In this document: piece after piece, positions 1 to 8,085 of the stretch
How the letters are laid out: the number at the start of each line of letters is the position of its first letter
How positions within the stretch are numbered: position 1 is the stretch's first letter
Origin: Winogradskyella vidalii
GTDB taxonomy: Bacteria; Bacteroidota; Bacteroidia; Flavobacteriales; Flavobacteriaceae
Assembly: GCF_013403955.1 (NCBI RefSeq)
Contig: NZ_JABFDG010000008.1
Coordinates: 124,001 to 188,000 of the forward strand
DNA length: 64,000 bases
Reading direction: 5' to 3'
Translations under genes and position numbers: made by a program
Notes under the pieces: generated by a model
The model's input: the letters and a program-made list of their open reading frames with translations, nothing else
What the model was told of the DNA's origin: nothing
The model's database searches: none

Positions 1-1133
1 AATACTAAGGGTATTTTTTTCTGATTACAGTTAGCAATAAAACGGGTGGCTTTATCTGCGGAGTCATTATAAATAACACCTCCAAATTGCATTTCGCCAT
101 TGGCTGTTTTTACTAATTTCCGTTGATTAGCAACAATACCAACAGCCCAACCTTCAATTCTAGCATAAGCTGTGATTATGGTTTTTCCATAGTCTTCTTT
201 ATATTCATCAAACTCAGAATCATCAACCAATCTTTTGATGATTTCTTTCATGTCATATTGATCAGCACGGCTTTTAGGTAAAATACCATAAATATCTTCA
301 GGGGTCTCTTTCGGTTTTTTAGTCTCAACTCTGTTAAAACCTGCTTTGTCAAACTCACCGATTTTATCGACTAAAGATTTTATTTTATCTAAAGCGTCTT
401 TATCATCCTTTGCTTTGTAATCTGTAACACCTGAAATTTCACAATGCGTTGTTGCGCCTCCTAAAGTTTCATTATCTATTGATTCTCCAATAGCAGCTTT
501 TACTAGATAACTTCCTGCTAAGAAAATACTAGCTGTTTTGTCTACAATTATTGCTTCATCACTCATAATTGGTAAGTAAGCTCCACCAGCTACACAACTT
601 CCCATCACAGCAGCTATCTGAGTAATCCCCATACTGCTCATCACGGCATTATTTCTAAAAATGCGCCCAAAATGTTCTTTGTCTGGGAATATTTCATCTT
701 GCATAGGAAGAAAAACGCCTGCGCTATCAACCAAATAAATAATTGGTAAACGATTTTCAATCGCTAATTCTTGAGCTCGCAAATTCTTTTTTCCAGTAAT
801 AGGAAACCAAGCACCAGCTTTTACGGTTGCATCATTAGCAACAACAATACACTGCTTTCCTTTAACATACCCCATTTTAACAACAACACCACCAGACGGA
901 CAACCACCATATTGCTCATACATGCCTTCACCAGCAAAAGCACCAATCTCAATGGATTTGGCTTTAGGGTCTAAAAGGTAATTGATACGCTCTCGAGCGG
1001 TCAATTTGCCTTTACCATGATGCTTTTCTATACTTTTTTCTCCGCCACCTAATTTTACTTTAGTTAAGCGTTTTTTTAAGTCAGAAACTAAAAGCTTATT
1101 GTGATCTTCGTTTTGGTTGAATTTAATATCCAT
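1..1133 (-). CDS. Acyl-CoA carboxylase carboxyltransferase (beta) subunit, methylcrotonoyl-CoA carboxylase-like, 3' end cut by window
   Basis: The reading frame starts at the ATG complementary to 1131-1133 (MDIKFNQNEDHNK) and runs off the left edge, so about 377 residues are visible and the C-terminus is missing. The N-terminal half has the carboxyltransferase landmarks GKGKLTARERI, YEQYGGCPSGGVVV, NDATVKAGAW and MGSCVAGGAYLPIMSDEA, followed by GGATTHCEISGVTDY. The last segment (HCxxSGVTD) is typical of methylcrotonoyl-CoA carboxylase beta subunits in leucine breakdown. Propionyl-CoA carboxylase beta is the main alternative. The protein would act in the cytosol with a biotin-carrying alpha subunit, which is not in the window. 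It is divergent from the FMN reductase gene. Confidence 0.85.
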   Translation of the reverse strand, partial: MDIKFNQNEDHNKLLVSDLKKRLTKVKLGGGEKSIEKHHGKGKLTARERINYLLDPKAKSIEIGAFAGEGMYEQYGGCPSGGVVVKMGYVKGKQCIVVANDATVKAGAWFPITGKKNLRAQELAIENRLPIIYLVDSAGVFLPMQDEIFPDKEHFGRIFRNNAVMSSMGITQIAAVMGSCVAGGAYLPIMSDEAIIVDKTASIFLAGSYLVKAAIGESIDNETLGGATTHCEISGVTDYKAKDDKDALDKIKSLVDKIGEFDKAGFNRVETKKPKETPEDIYGILPKSRADQYDMKEIIKRLVDDSEFDEYKEDYGKTIITAYARIEGWAVGIVANQRKLVKTANGEMQFGGVIYNDSADKATRFIANCNQKKIPLV

Positions 1134-1226
1134 GTAATACAGATTTGTTTTGCACGAATTTACAAAATGAAACCATGTGGGGAAAGTGAATATTTTGTTA
1201 AAAAATAATACATGGAAATATATTCC

Positions 1227-1257
1227 TTGGAATACAAATAGCTTTATTGTACTTTTA
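1227..1257 (+). promoter_or_regulatory. Candidate Bacteroidota-type promoter for the FMN reductase gene
   Basis: A TTG at 1227-1229 is followed after 20 bases by TACTTTTA at 1250-1257. This resembles the Bacteroidota pattern of a -33 TTG and a -7 TAnnTTTG, with one mismatch at the last base. The predicted transcript would start near 1264, just before the ATG at 1279. That supports 1279 and not an upstream GTG as the start. Match by eye only. Confidence 0.4.
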
Positions 1258-1278
1258 ATTCACAAAAAAATATTTAAA

Positions 1279-1809
1279 ATGAAACACATAATAGCCTTCG
1301 CAGGAAGTAACAGCTCTAATTCAATTAATAAACAATTGGCAACTTATACTGCTTCTTTACTCGAGAATACTAAAACTACAATTTTAGATCTTAATGATTT
1401 TGATTTACCGATTTATAGTTCCGATTTGGAAGCAAAAGAAGGTATTCCAGAAAATGCATTTCAATTTTTAAAAATTTTGAAAAAAGGCGATGGTTTTATT
1501 CTTTCTTTAGCAGAAAATAATGGCGCCTATTCTGCGGTATTTAAAAATTTATTCGATTGGCTTTCTAGAGCAGAACAGAAAAATTGGTTAGGTAAGCCAA
1601 TGTTATTAATGGCAACATCACCAGGAGCAAGAGGAGGGCAGTCTGTTTTACAAATGGCTGTAGATCGCTTTCCGCGTCATGATGCCAACATTGTAGGTAA
1701 GTTTTCTTTACCGTCGTTTGATGATAATTTTTCGGAAGGAAAGATTACAAATGAAGAACTTAATAAAGAATTATTAGTGCAAGTTAAAGCATTAGAAAAT
1801 AGTCTTTAA
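1279..1809 (+). CDS. NAD(P)H-dependent FMN reductase family flavoprotein
   Basis: The protein is 176 residues and has the flavodoxin-like NADPH-FMN reductase fold: MKHIIAFAGSNSSNS is the first strand and phosphate-binding loop, LDLNDFDLPIY the second strand, and LSLAENNGAYSAVFKNLFDWLSR and MATSPGARGG the flavin-binding loops. Such proteins reduce free or bound FMN, or quinones, using NAD(P)H in the cytosol. An in-frame GTG at 1177 would add 34 residues of low-complexity sequence, so the ATG at 1279 is preferred. A MarR regulator gene follows 36 bases later on the same strand and may be co-transcribed. The substrate cannot be told from sequence. Confidence 0.85.
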   Translation: MKHIIAFAGSNSSNSINKQLATYTASLLENTKTTILDLNDFDLPIYSSDLEAKEGIPENAFQFLKILKKGDGFILSLAENNGAYSAVFKNLFDWLSRAEQKNWLGKPMLLMATSPGARGGQSVLQMAVDRFPRHDANIVGKFSLPSFDDNFSEGKITNEELNKELLVQVKALENSL

Positions 1810-1845
1810 CATATAGCGTTTCAAAACACGAAGTATTCTTAAAAA

Positions 1846-2283
1846 ATGGGAAACATAGAAAAAGATATCAATTCAACTTTTGAAAATAACCGTGTCAAAG
1901 CAATGCTTAATATATTATATACGGCTAATTGGATAACGCGTACTCAAAACGAATTCTTTAAACCCTTCAATATTTCGCCACAACAATATAATATACTCAG
2001 AATTTTAAACGGTGCGGAACAACCCTTAAAGGTTCAAACCATAAAACAACGCATGATTGAACGCTCACCAAATGCCACACGATTAATGGATAAGCTATGT
2101 GCTAAAAACTATATAGAACGTTTAGCATCTGTTGAAGATAGGCGCGTGGTTAAAATCTCTATTACTGAAAAAGGAAAAGCGCTATTAACTTCTATTCCGA
2201 ATGATTTTAATAATAAATTAATGATGAATTTAGATGAAGAAGAAGCCAAACAATTAAGTTTTTTGTTAGATAAAATGCGTTAA
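1846..2283 (+). CDS. MarR family transcriptional regulator
   Basis: This 145-residue protein has the length and layout of MarR regulators: an N-terminal dimerisation helix, a winged helix-turn-helix in the middle (ISPQQYNILRILNG, then KQRMIERSPNATRLMDKL), and the wing motif VEDRRVVKISITEKG, which matches the conserved MarR D-x-R motif. It probably binds DNA as a dimer and responds to a small ligand or to oxidation. It follows the FMN reductase gene by 36 bases, so that gene is the likeliest target; this is inference from position. The only cysteine visible (LCAKNY) lies after the recognition helix, and no obvious cysteine redox pair is seen. Confidence 0.88.
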   Translation: MGNIEKDINSTFENNRVKAMLNILYTANWITRTQNEFFKPFNISPQQYNILRILNGAEQPLKVQTIKQRMIERSPNATRLMDKLCAKNYIERLASVEDRRVVKISITEKGKALLTSIPNDFNNKLMMNLDEEEAKQLSFLLDKMR

Positions 2284-2592
2284 ACCGTTTGTGTTTGAAA
2301 TAAATAATCCATTTGGTTAAATAAGTTGAAATACAGTCGTTTATACTAAAGTCTTTTAAAAGCATGTAAACTTTAGAAGGCTATTTTGGTTTATTTAACG
2401 ATATTTGTAGTTGGAGTGATTTTAACTTATGACTCAATCGCTAAAATTTTTATTAGCTTGAAATGTCTTCTTTTTGAAGTATAACTCTAAGTTAGATACT
2501 AAAGTTAACTAAATATGAAGTCGTGCAAATAGGCAAGTTAAACAGCTTCACTAACTAATAAACAAACTAACAGATTAAAATTATAATTGATT
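2284..2592. other. Intergenic region, no gene seen
   Basis: About 310 AT-rich bases lie between the MarR gene and the small membrane protein. All frames are broken by stops within a few codons. There is no clear terminator hairpin and no exact TAnnTTTG box. It presumably holds the promoter of the downstream small gene. Confidence 0.5.
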
Positions 2593-2775
2593 ATGGCAAT
2601 GAATAAAAATACGGTATTAGCTTGGGCAACATGGATAATGATATTTGTGGGCTTAGGGTTAATTGCTCTTGGCGCATTTAGGTACGATGAAGTTGCAGGT
2701 TGGGGATTCGCAGCAGTTGGTGGTGGATTTTTCTGTATTTCTTGGGTGTTTAACGCCTTAAAAGGAAGAGTGTAA
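2593..2775 (+). CDS. Small two-helix membrane protein (probably the CAL67264 family)
   Basis: A 60-residue protein starting MAMNKNTVLAW has two hydrophobic segments: about residues 8-27 (WATWIMIFVGLGLIALGAF) and about 36-54 (GWGFAAVGGGFFCISWVF). They are separated by a short polar RYDEVA loop, with a basic end (NALKGRV). I recall a flavobacterial small membrane protein family with this N-terminus, called CAL67264; the match is from memory. An alternative TTG two codons upstream is possible. It sits alone about 120 bases before ettA on the same strand and could share its transcript. Function unknown. Confidence 0.7.
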   Translation: MAMNKNTVLAWATWIMIFVGLGLIALGAFRYDEVAGWGFAAVGGGFFCISWVFNALKGRV

Positions 2776-2896
2776 AACAAGTAAAAAGTAGTTTTAGAAA
2801 TTCTAAAATATCTAATATAAGATAGCATTAAAAAGCTTAAACAGCTTTAAGTCTATCTAAAAAAATAAATCGTAAATTAAAAAATCGTAATAAAAT

Positions 2897-4588
2897 ATGT
2901 CTGACGATAAAAAAGTAATTTTCGCAATGTCTGGTCTAACCAAGACTTTCCCGGCAGCTAATACACCTGTTTTAAAAAATATATATTTAAGTTTCTTTTA
3001 TGGTGCTAAGATTGGAATTCTTGGTCTTAATGGTTCTGGAAAATCTACATTATTAAAAATTATAGCAGGTGTTGATAAAAATTATCAAGGTGATGTTGTT
3101 TTTCAACCAGGTTACTCGGTTGGTTATTTAGAGCAAGAGCCACAATTAGATGATGAAAAAACAGTCATGGAGATTGTGCGCGAAGGTGCCGCTGAAACCG
3201 TTGCCATTCTTGATGAATACAACAGTATTAATGATCAATTTGGTTTAGAGGAAGTGTATAGCGATCCTGATAAGATGGAGAAGCTAATGAACCGTCAAGC
3301 TGAGCTTCAAGATCAGATAGATGCTTCTAATGCATGGGAATTAGACACCAAATTAGAAATTGCTATGGATGCCCTACGTACTCCAGATGGCGACAAAAAA
3401 ATCGGAGTATTGTCTGGTGGAGAACGGCGTCGTGTAGCATTATGTCGTTTGTTATTACAAGAGCCAGATGTGTTATTATTAGATGAGCCAACTAACCACT
3501 TAGATGCCGAATCTGTACATTGGTTAGAGCATCATTTAGCGCAATACAAAGGAACTGTAATTGCAGTAACGCACGATAGATATTTTTTAGATAATGTAGC
3601 AGGTTGGATTTTAGAGCTCGATAGAGGTGAAGGCATTCCTTGGAAAGGAAATTATTCATCTTGGTTAGATCAAAAATCTAAACGATTGGCACAAGAAAGC
3701 AAATCGGCTTCTAAACGTCAAAAAACTTTAGAACGTGAGCTCGACTGGGTACGTCAAGGAGCAAAAGGAAGACAGACCAAACAGAAAGCGCGTCTAAAGA
3801 ATTATGATAAATTAATGAGTCAGGATCAAAAGCAACTTGACGAAAAGTTAGAAATCTATATTCCAAACGGTCCAAGATTAGGAACCAATGTTATTGAAGC
3901 TTCTGGTGTTGCAAAAGCTTATGGTGATAAATTGTTATATGATGATTTAAACTTTAATCTACCACAAGCTGGAATTGTAGGTGTTATTGGACCAAATGGT
4001 GCTGGTAAAACCACTATTTTTAGAATGGTAATGGGTGAGGAGAATCCTGATAAAGGTGAGTTTAAAGTTGGTGAAACAGCTAAGATTGCCTATGTGGATC
4101 AGAAACACGCTAATATTGACCCTGAAAAATCAATTTGGCAAAACTTTAGTGATGAGCAAGAGTTAGTAATGATGGGCGGACGACAAGTAAATTCACGAGC
4201 TTATCTAAGTCGATTTAACTTCTCTGGAAGCGAACAAAATAAAAAAGTAAAACTGCTTTCTGGTGGTGAGCGTAACCGTTTACACTTAGCAATGACGCTT
4301 AAAGAAGAAGGTAATGTATTACTTTTAGATGAGCCAACAAACGACCTGGATGTTAATACATTAAGAGCTTTAGAAGAAGGCTTAGAAAACTTCGCAGGGT
4401 GTGCTGTTGTTATTAGTCACGATAGATGGTTTTTAGATCGTATATGTACACATATTTTAGCTTTTGAAGGCGATTCGCAAGTCTATTTCTTTGAAGGTGG
4501 CTTTAGTGAATATGAAGAGAATAAGAAGAAGCGTTTAGGTGGTGACTTAATGCCTAAACGAATTAAGTATAAAAAATTAGTGCGATAA
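2897..4588 (+). CDS. ettA: Energy-dependent translational throttle protein EttA (ABC-F ATPase)
   Basis: The 563-residue protein has two ABC ATPase domains and no membrane segment. Domain 1 has Walker A GLNGSGKS (43-50), signature LSGGE (about 172) and Walker B LLLDEPTNHLD (about 193-203). Domain 2 has GPNGAGKT (365-372), LSGGE (about 454) and LLLDEPTNDLD (about 475-485). The linker (about 275-305) is rich in basic residues (RQGAKGRQTKQKARLKNYDKL is split around here) as in ABC-F proteins. Length and the C-terminal end (GGDLMPKRIKYKKL) match EttA, which binds the ribosomal E site and gates entry into elongation according to the ATP/ADP ratio. A strong terminator follows directly. Confidence 0.93.
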   Translation: MSDDKKVIFAMSGLTKTFPAANTPVLKNIYLSFFYGAKIGILGLNGSGKSTLLKIIAGVDKNYQGDVVFQPGYSVGYLEQEPQLDDEKTVMEIVREGAAETVAILDEYNSINDQFGLEEVYSDPDKMEKLMNRQAELQDQIDASNAWELDTKLEIAMDALRTPDGDKKIGVLSGGERRRVALCRLLLQEPDVLLLDEPTNHLDAESVHWLEHHLAQYKGTVIAVTHDRYFLDNVAGWILELDRGEGIPWKGNYSSWLDQKSKRLAQESKSASKRQKTLERELDWVRQGAKGRQTKQKARLKNYDKLMSQDQKQLDEKLEIYIPNGPRLGTNVIEASGVAKAYGDKLLYDDLNFNLPQAGIVGVIGPNGAGKTTIFRMVMGEENPDKGEFKVGETAKIAYVDQKHANIDPEKSIWQNFSDEQELVMMGGRQVNSRAYLSRFNFSGSEQNKKVKLLSGGERNRLHLAMTLKEEGNVLLLDEPTNDLDVNTLRALEEGLENFAGCAVVISHDRWFLDRICTHILAFEGDSQVYFFEGGFSEYEENKKKRLGGDLMPKRIKYKKLVR

Positions 4589-4610
4589 CATCAACTCAAT
4601 TTAAAACGAT

Positions 4611-4638
4611 AAAAAGCCAGCAATTTGCTGGCTTTTTT
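4611..4638 (+). terminator. Rho-independent terminator after ettA, probably bidirectional
   Basis: GCCAGCA and TGCTGGC form a 7-bp stem around a 3-base ATT loop. It is flanked by five A upstream and seven T downstream, so it can act for ettA on the plus strand and for the small minus-strand genes ending at 4638. Confidence 0.85.
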
Positions 4639-4848
4639 TATTGATCACTATAGATGTGATTATTATTTGTACAATAATTGTTTTCAATATTTAAGTTTTG
4701 TAAGTCTTCAAAATTAGATTTAAAACTTTCTATTTCTCTATTTTTAGAAGCGTCATGCTGGTGTGCGTATAAATCAACTTTACTAAATAGTATAAATATT
4801 GAAAAAAAAAATAAAAAAAGGAATTAATAATAAATAACTCATAACCAT
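4638..4848 (-). pseudogene. Small membrane-anchored protein gene interrupted by a one-base shift in a homopolymer run
   Basis: On the minus strand an ATG at 4846-4848 (or 4840-4842) begins MVMSYLLLIPFFIFF and then hits a stop soon after a run of ten T (plus-strand A run 4802-4811). If the run were nine T, the frame would continue through SIFILFSKVDLYAHQHDASKN into a polar tail ending NNYCTNNNHIYSDQ and stop at 4638. That would give about 70 residues: one membrane helix plus an acidic, Asn-rich tail. It begins a few bases after the stop of the upstream small gene, so the two look like a two-gene unit ending at the shared terminator. It may be a sequencing error, a real loss or slippage. No family recognised. 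Confidence 0.5.
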
Positions 4849-4851
4849 TTA

Positions 4852-5085
4852 TTAATTGTCGCCATAAAGATGCCCACCAGGCATATCTTCTATATTTATG
4901 GACTCCTCATAATCTTTATAAGCATTGGTTTGCATTAATTTTTTGTTTTCAGCTTTTAATCGATACATTTTAATAATAGCAATGAGTATAAAAACAAGAA
5001 AAACAGATGCCACAGCAATTAAAATCATCGTAAGTTGAGTAGTAGTCACAATTAGAGCCTTAGATTGAATTATGTTGTTAAGCAT
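4852..5085 (-). CDS. Small single-helix membrane protein, unknown function
   Basis: The protein is 77 residues. An N-terminal polar stretch leads into a strong membrane helix at about 19-40 (LTMILIAVASVFLVFILIAII). A basic coiled segment follows (KMYRLKAENKKLMQ), then an acidic tail that ends MPGGHLYGDN. An alternative start at Met20 would leave just the helix and tail. The stop lies 3 bases before the start of the next small, frameshifted membrane protein gene, which suggests joint expression. I recognise no family. The short Gly-His-x-Tyr end is reminiscent of other small flavobacterial membrane proteins, but that is an impression. Confidence 0.6.
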   Translation of the reverse strand: MLNNIIQSKALIVTTTQLTMILIAVASVFLVFILIAIIKMYRLKAENKKLMQTNAYKDYEESINIEDMPGGHLYGDN

Positions 5086-5502
5086 AAGTTATGAATTTAG
5101 AATTGGGTTCTAGACTGCTAATATAGAAAAATAACTTAATGTTAAATAGCTAATAGTAAATTATTTATCAGTTTTAAATGTAATTTTTATCGATTAAACG
5201 TTAAATTAATCAGACGAATAGTAGTGTTTTCGGGGGTGAATTCAGCATTTGTAGCTTTAGAAAAAGATTAATTATTTAACACTACTTAGCTTTATATTTA
5301 ACATTAAAAAGCTTTGAAATCGTATTCTGTTTTTAATTTTCAACTTTATAAAATGTTAATTTGATAAAAAAATAGATTAAAAAAGTGTAACTATTTCATT
5401 TAAGTAGCTACTGATATTTTAGTAAGTAAAGTTTTTATAGTCGTAAAAAAAACCGAAATTGCTATTCAGAAATTCGTTCAACCAAAAAACAAATGCACAA
5501 TT
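5086..5502. other. Intergenic region upstream of the AAA+ gene run
   Basis: About 415 very AT-rich bases separate the divergent small membrane gene from the coiled-coil gene. No frame is open for any useful length. Several partial -7 boxes (TAGCTTTA near 5258, TATATTTA near 5292) are present but none is an exact TAnnTTTG, so I do not name a promoter. It must hold promoters for both directions. Confidence 0.5.
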
Positions 5503-6849
5503 ATGTCTGATGATTTTGATTTATTAGAAACAAGTTCCAATGAGAAAACTGAAAAAGTTGATGTCAATTGGGGAAAAGCCATAGACCAAATGAAGTCTAA
5601 ATTGGCCCAAGAGGATGATCCTGAGAGTCGTCAGAAAATTCTAAATGCAACATTAGATAATGTTGTAGATATGGCAGAAAAAGACAGAACGACGCTATTA
5701 GATGCTATTAAAGACTTAACAGATTACCAAGACGAAGTTGGTATAATGTTCGAGGGTTTTTCGGCTTTAAACGCATCAGAGCAAAAAATTATAGACGATG
5801 CGGTAAAACGATTAGAGCGTGCTAAAGTTGAACTTGAAGATGCTAAAAACAAACCCGATACGTGGTGGAACAATCTTTGGGGAAGAAAAAGTAAGATAAA
5901 AGAAGCTGAGCAAGAACTTCAAAATGCGCAAAAAGAACGCGATGCTTCAGATAATAAAGCAAAAGCCTTATTTCAACAACGTATTGAAACGGCAGACATA
6001 CAAACCTTACTCAATGAATTATCCTTTAAGAGTCAGGCTGCAGTTAAGCGTTTAAAGGATCGTGAAATTGAAATTAAAGAGGTTGAAGAAAGTCTTAAAA
6101 CGGCAATAGTTGAAGCGAGTGACAACCACACTAAAGCACTTCAAAAGAAACAAGAAGTAGAAGCTAAGCTTGAGGAACAATACGCTTTATTAAAACAAGC
6201 ACGCCAAGCTTTACAAGATGTTGCAGACAAACAATCAACTGAATATTCTGAAGCTTTAGAAAAAGTAACACAATTAGAACAGCAAGTAGAGGAGTTAGAA
6301 GGCCTAAAAAATGCTTATACAACTTTAGCAGCTTCAAAAGATAGTTTTGTGCACAAACATAATCTTACCATTAAGGTTTTAACTTCGTTGCGTAGTAATT
6401 TACAAACCCATCGAGCAAAATTAAAATCAGATACCGATGAGCGTCTTAAATATTACGATGGTTATGTGGTGGCATTAAAAGCACGTACAGACCAAGAATT
6501 TGCAGCTATTTTAGAACATTTGGGTGTTAAAACTGATGAGCATATTGGAGAAACTTTAGCTGCTATGCATACAGCAAGTGCTAAAGCACGTCAAGAAATG
6601 ATGGATAATATACCTGTACACGAAAAAGTAATGCAAGGTGTTTATGGTAGTTATGCTGAAGCTTTAAAAGAAATTCGGTCTAAGGATGAAGAACTTCAGA
6701 AAAACTTTGCTGACCGTTATGGCATTGATATGAAGGAGATTTTTGATGAATATTACAAAGCAGATGCAGAAGCACCTTCTGGTGATGGAGGTGGAGAGCC
6801 AGCAGGTGCACCAAAACCAGAAGCAACGGAGGATGATCTTTTAGGCTAA
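5503..6849 (+). CDS. Cytoplasmic coiled-coil protein with acidic DLL motifs at both ends; first gene of the AAA+ run
   Basis: The 448-residue protein has no signal peptide or membrane helix. It is mostly long charged helices: helical from about 20, with clear heptad-like coiled coil at about 90-155 and 185-275, and another helical block at about 290-420. A loop containing TWWNNLWGRKSK (about 119-130) interrupts the coil. The C-terminal 25 residues are Gly/Pro/Ala-rich and end TEDDLLG, echoing the N-terminus SDDFDLLETS. I do not recognise a characterised family; some automatic annotations call such proteins microtubule-binding, which is not evidence. It is followed after 60 bases by a 344-aa gene and then the ATPase, so it may be a scaffold, adaptor or substrate of that ATPase. 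Toxic-anion-resistance (TelA)-like proteins were considered but no motif could be confirmed. Confidence 0.8.
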   Translation: MSDDFDLLETSSNEKTEKVDVNWGKAIDQMKSKLAQEDDPESRQKILNATLDNVVDMAEKDRTTLLDAIKDLTDYQDEVGIMFEGFSALNASEQKIIDDAVKRLERAKVELEDAKNKPDTWWNNLWGRKSKIKEAEQELQNAQKERDASDNKAKALFQQRIETADIQTLLNELSFKSQAAVKRLKDREIEIKEVEESLKTAIVEASDNHTKALQKKQEVEAKLEEQYALLKQARQALQDVADKQSTEYSEALEKVTQLEQQVEELEGLKNAYTTLAASKDSFVHKHNLTIKVLTSLRSNLQTHRAKLKSDTDERLKYYDGYVVALKARTDQEFAAILEHLGVKTDEHIGETLAAMHTASAKARQEMMDNIPVHEKVMQGVYGSYAEALKEIRSKDEELQKNFADRYGIDMKEIFDEYYKADAEAPSGDGGGEPAGAPKPEATEDDLLG

Positions 6850-6853
6850 TAGT

Positions 6854-6884
6854 GTTGGTTGTTTTCTTAACACCATCAACCAAC
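6854..6884 (+). other. Intercistronic hairpin between the first two genes of the run
   Basis: GTTGGTTG at 6854-6861 and CAACCAAC at 6877-6884 are perfect 8-base inverted repeats with a 15-base loop. No T run follows, so it looks like an RNA-stabilising or attenuating stem and not a terminator. Confidence 0.45.
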
Positions 6885-6909
6885 AACAACCATTCAACGA
6901 CTATAAATA

Positions 6910-7944
6910 ATGATAGTTACCCCTTTAGATTCCGCTATATTAGATTCCAAAGAACAGTATGTGTTCTATCATAAAATGATAGATTTCACATTAAAAGAAC
7001 TGATTGTTGCCGTACAAGAAAAACAAATCTTAAATCAACAAGAAGTCCTACTTTTTAAGCAATACTGCGATTTATTATTGTATTCTATTGAAGCCATGCG
7101 TGTAAAATACATGTATGATGAAGAAGAAAATATGAAAGTAGACCTTACAGATTCTGGTTTTCCTAATTATTTAGAATTTAGATATTTATTTAACGATTTA
7201 GGTTTACGAGAAGATTATTTAGGAAAACTGACCAGTACAACGGTTCTAAAAGAAGAATTTCTTGATACGTTGATGCGAAAGAAAGAACCAGTTTCTAAAC
7301 GTAAACTTTTTCAAGCAGCATCTATTGTTTACTATACATCAGCCAAAAAAGAATATATTTTTAATCGCTTTGTACAAGGTAAAATTATAGAAGCGCCACA
7401 AGGTTTTGAAGAAGATTATTTGGTGAGTTGGAGTTTTTACGATGTCTCCCATAACCGACCATATATTTGCTATATGTATTTCAATTATGATGGTAAAGAC
7501 GTTCAGGACTATAAAGATGAGATTTATAAGGTGCTTAAAAATGCAGCCGATCGTGATATGAATTTAGATACGATGGCTTATGCTATCGATAAGCGTTTGC
7601 CAAAAGTGTTTCCAAAGACAATTAAACGTGTTGATTTAGGACCATTACACAACGTATTTGCTAAAGACGAAAACAAAGTGACGCATGCTATTTTAAAAGG
7701 AATAGCAAATAAAGAAGTGCCTTTAGAATCTTACGCATTCTCTTTTAAATTAGATGAAGTAAAATCGGGAAGCGAATTTAGAGAAGGTGGTTTTTTTAGT
7801 AAACAAACCTTTCAACGTTGGGACCCTGTTTTTAAACAACGTTATGTTTTTGCACCACACCGCATTATTCAATTACTATATAATAAAACACCAGAAATTA
7901 TGAATAAGTTGGCCATGCCGCCGATTCAAATTTCTCAATTATAA
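6910..7944 (+). CDS. Conserved-looking protein of unknown function in the AAA+ run
   Basis: The 344-residue protein is soluble, with no signal or membrane segment. The first 100 residues are helical (DFTLKELIVAVQEKQILNQQ). A mixed alpha/beta middle contains the aromatic stretch SWSFYDVSHNRPYICYMYF (about 176-194), and the C-terminal part has FFSKQTFQRWDPVFKQRYVF and ends PPIQISQL. I recognise no catalytic motif and no known family. It lies 60 bases after the coiled-coil gene and about 140 bases before the ATPase gene, all on the same strand. The likeliest reading is that the three products work together. Function is not known. Confidence 0.8.
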   Translation: MIVTPLDSAILDSKEQYVFYHKMIDFTLKELIVAVQEKQILNQQEVLLFKQYCDLLLYSIEAMRVKYMYDEEENMKVDLTDSGFPNYLEFRYLFNDLGLREDYLGKLTSTTVLKEEFLDTLMRKKEPVSKRKLFQAASIVYYTSAKKEYIFNRFVQGKIIEAPQGFEEDYLVSWSFYDVSHNRPYICYMYFNYDGKDVQDYKDEIYKVLKNAADRDMNLDTMAYAIDKRLPKVFPKTIKRVDLGPLHNVFAKDENKVTHAILKGIANKEVPLESYAFSFKLDEVKSGSEFREGGFFSKQTFQRWDPVFKQRYVFAPHRIIQLLYNKTPEIMNKLAMPPIQISQL

Positions 7945-8085
7945 ACACAATGGTTTTTAATGGCAATATAGTTTTCAGTATTGCGAAAAAAAAACAGAAG
8001 ATAACAATATTAAAGGTGATTTCAGAACTGTAAACAAGGCTATAAGAGCAACGATTTACTACAGTTGAAATTGAAACTTAAGACT

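Noticed and set aside
771..974. Plus-strand open frame of 67 codons inside the carboxylase gene
   Set aside because: Lies antisense to a well-supported carboxyltransferase with clear family motifs; Ser/Thr/Asn-rich composition is what antisense of that gene gives.
1177..1278. GTG-initiated extension of the FMN reductase
   Set aside because: The 34 extra residues are Asn/Lys-rich and unlike the family; a promoter match lies inside the extension.
5503..6849. TelA (toxic anion resistance) assignment
   Set aside because: General helical character is similar but I could not identify any conserved TelA motif.
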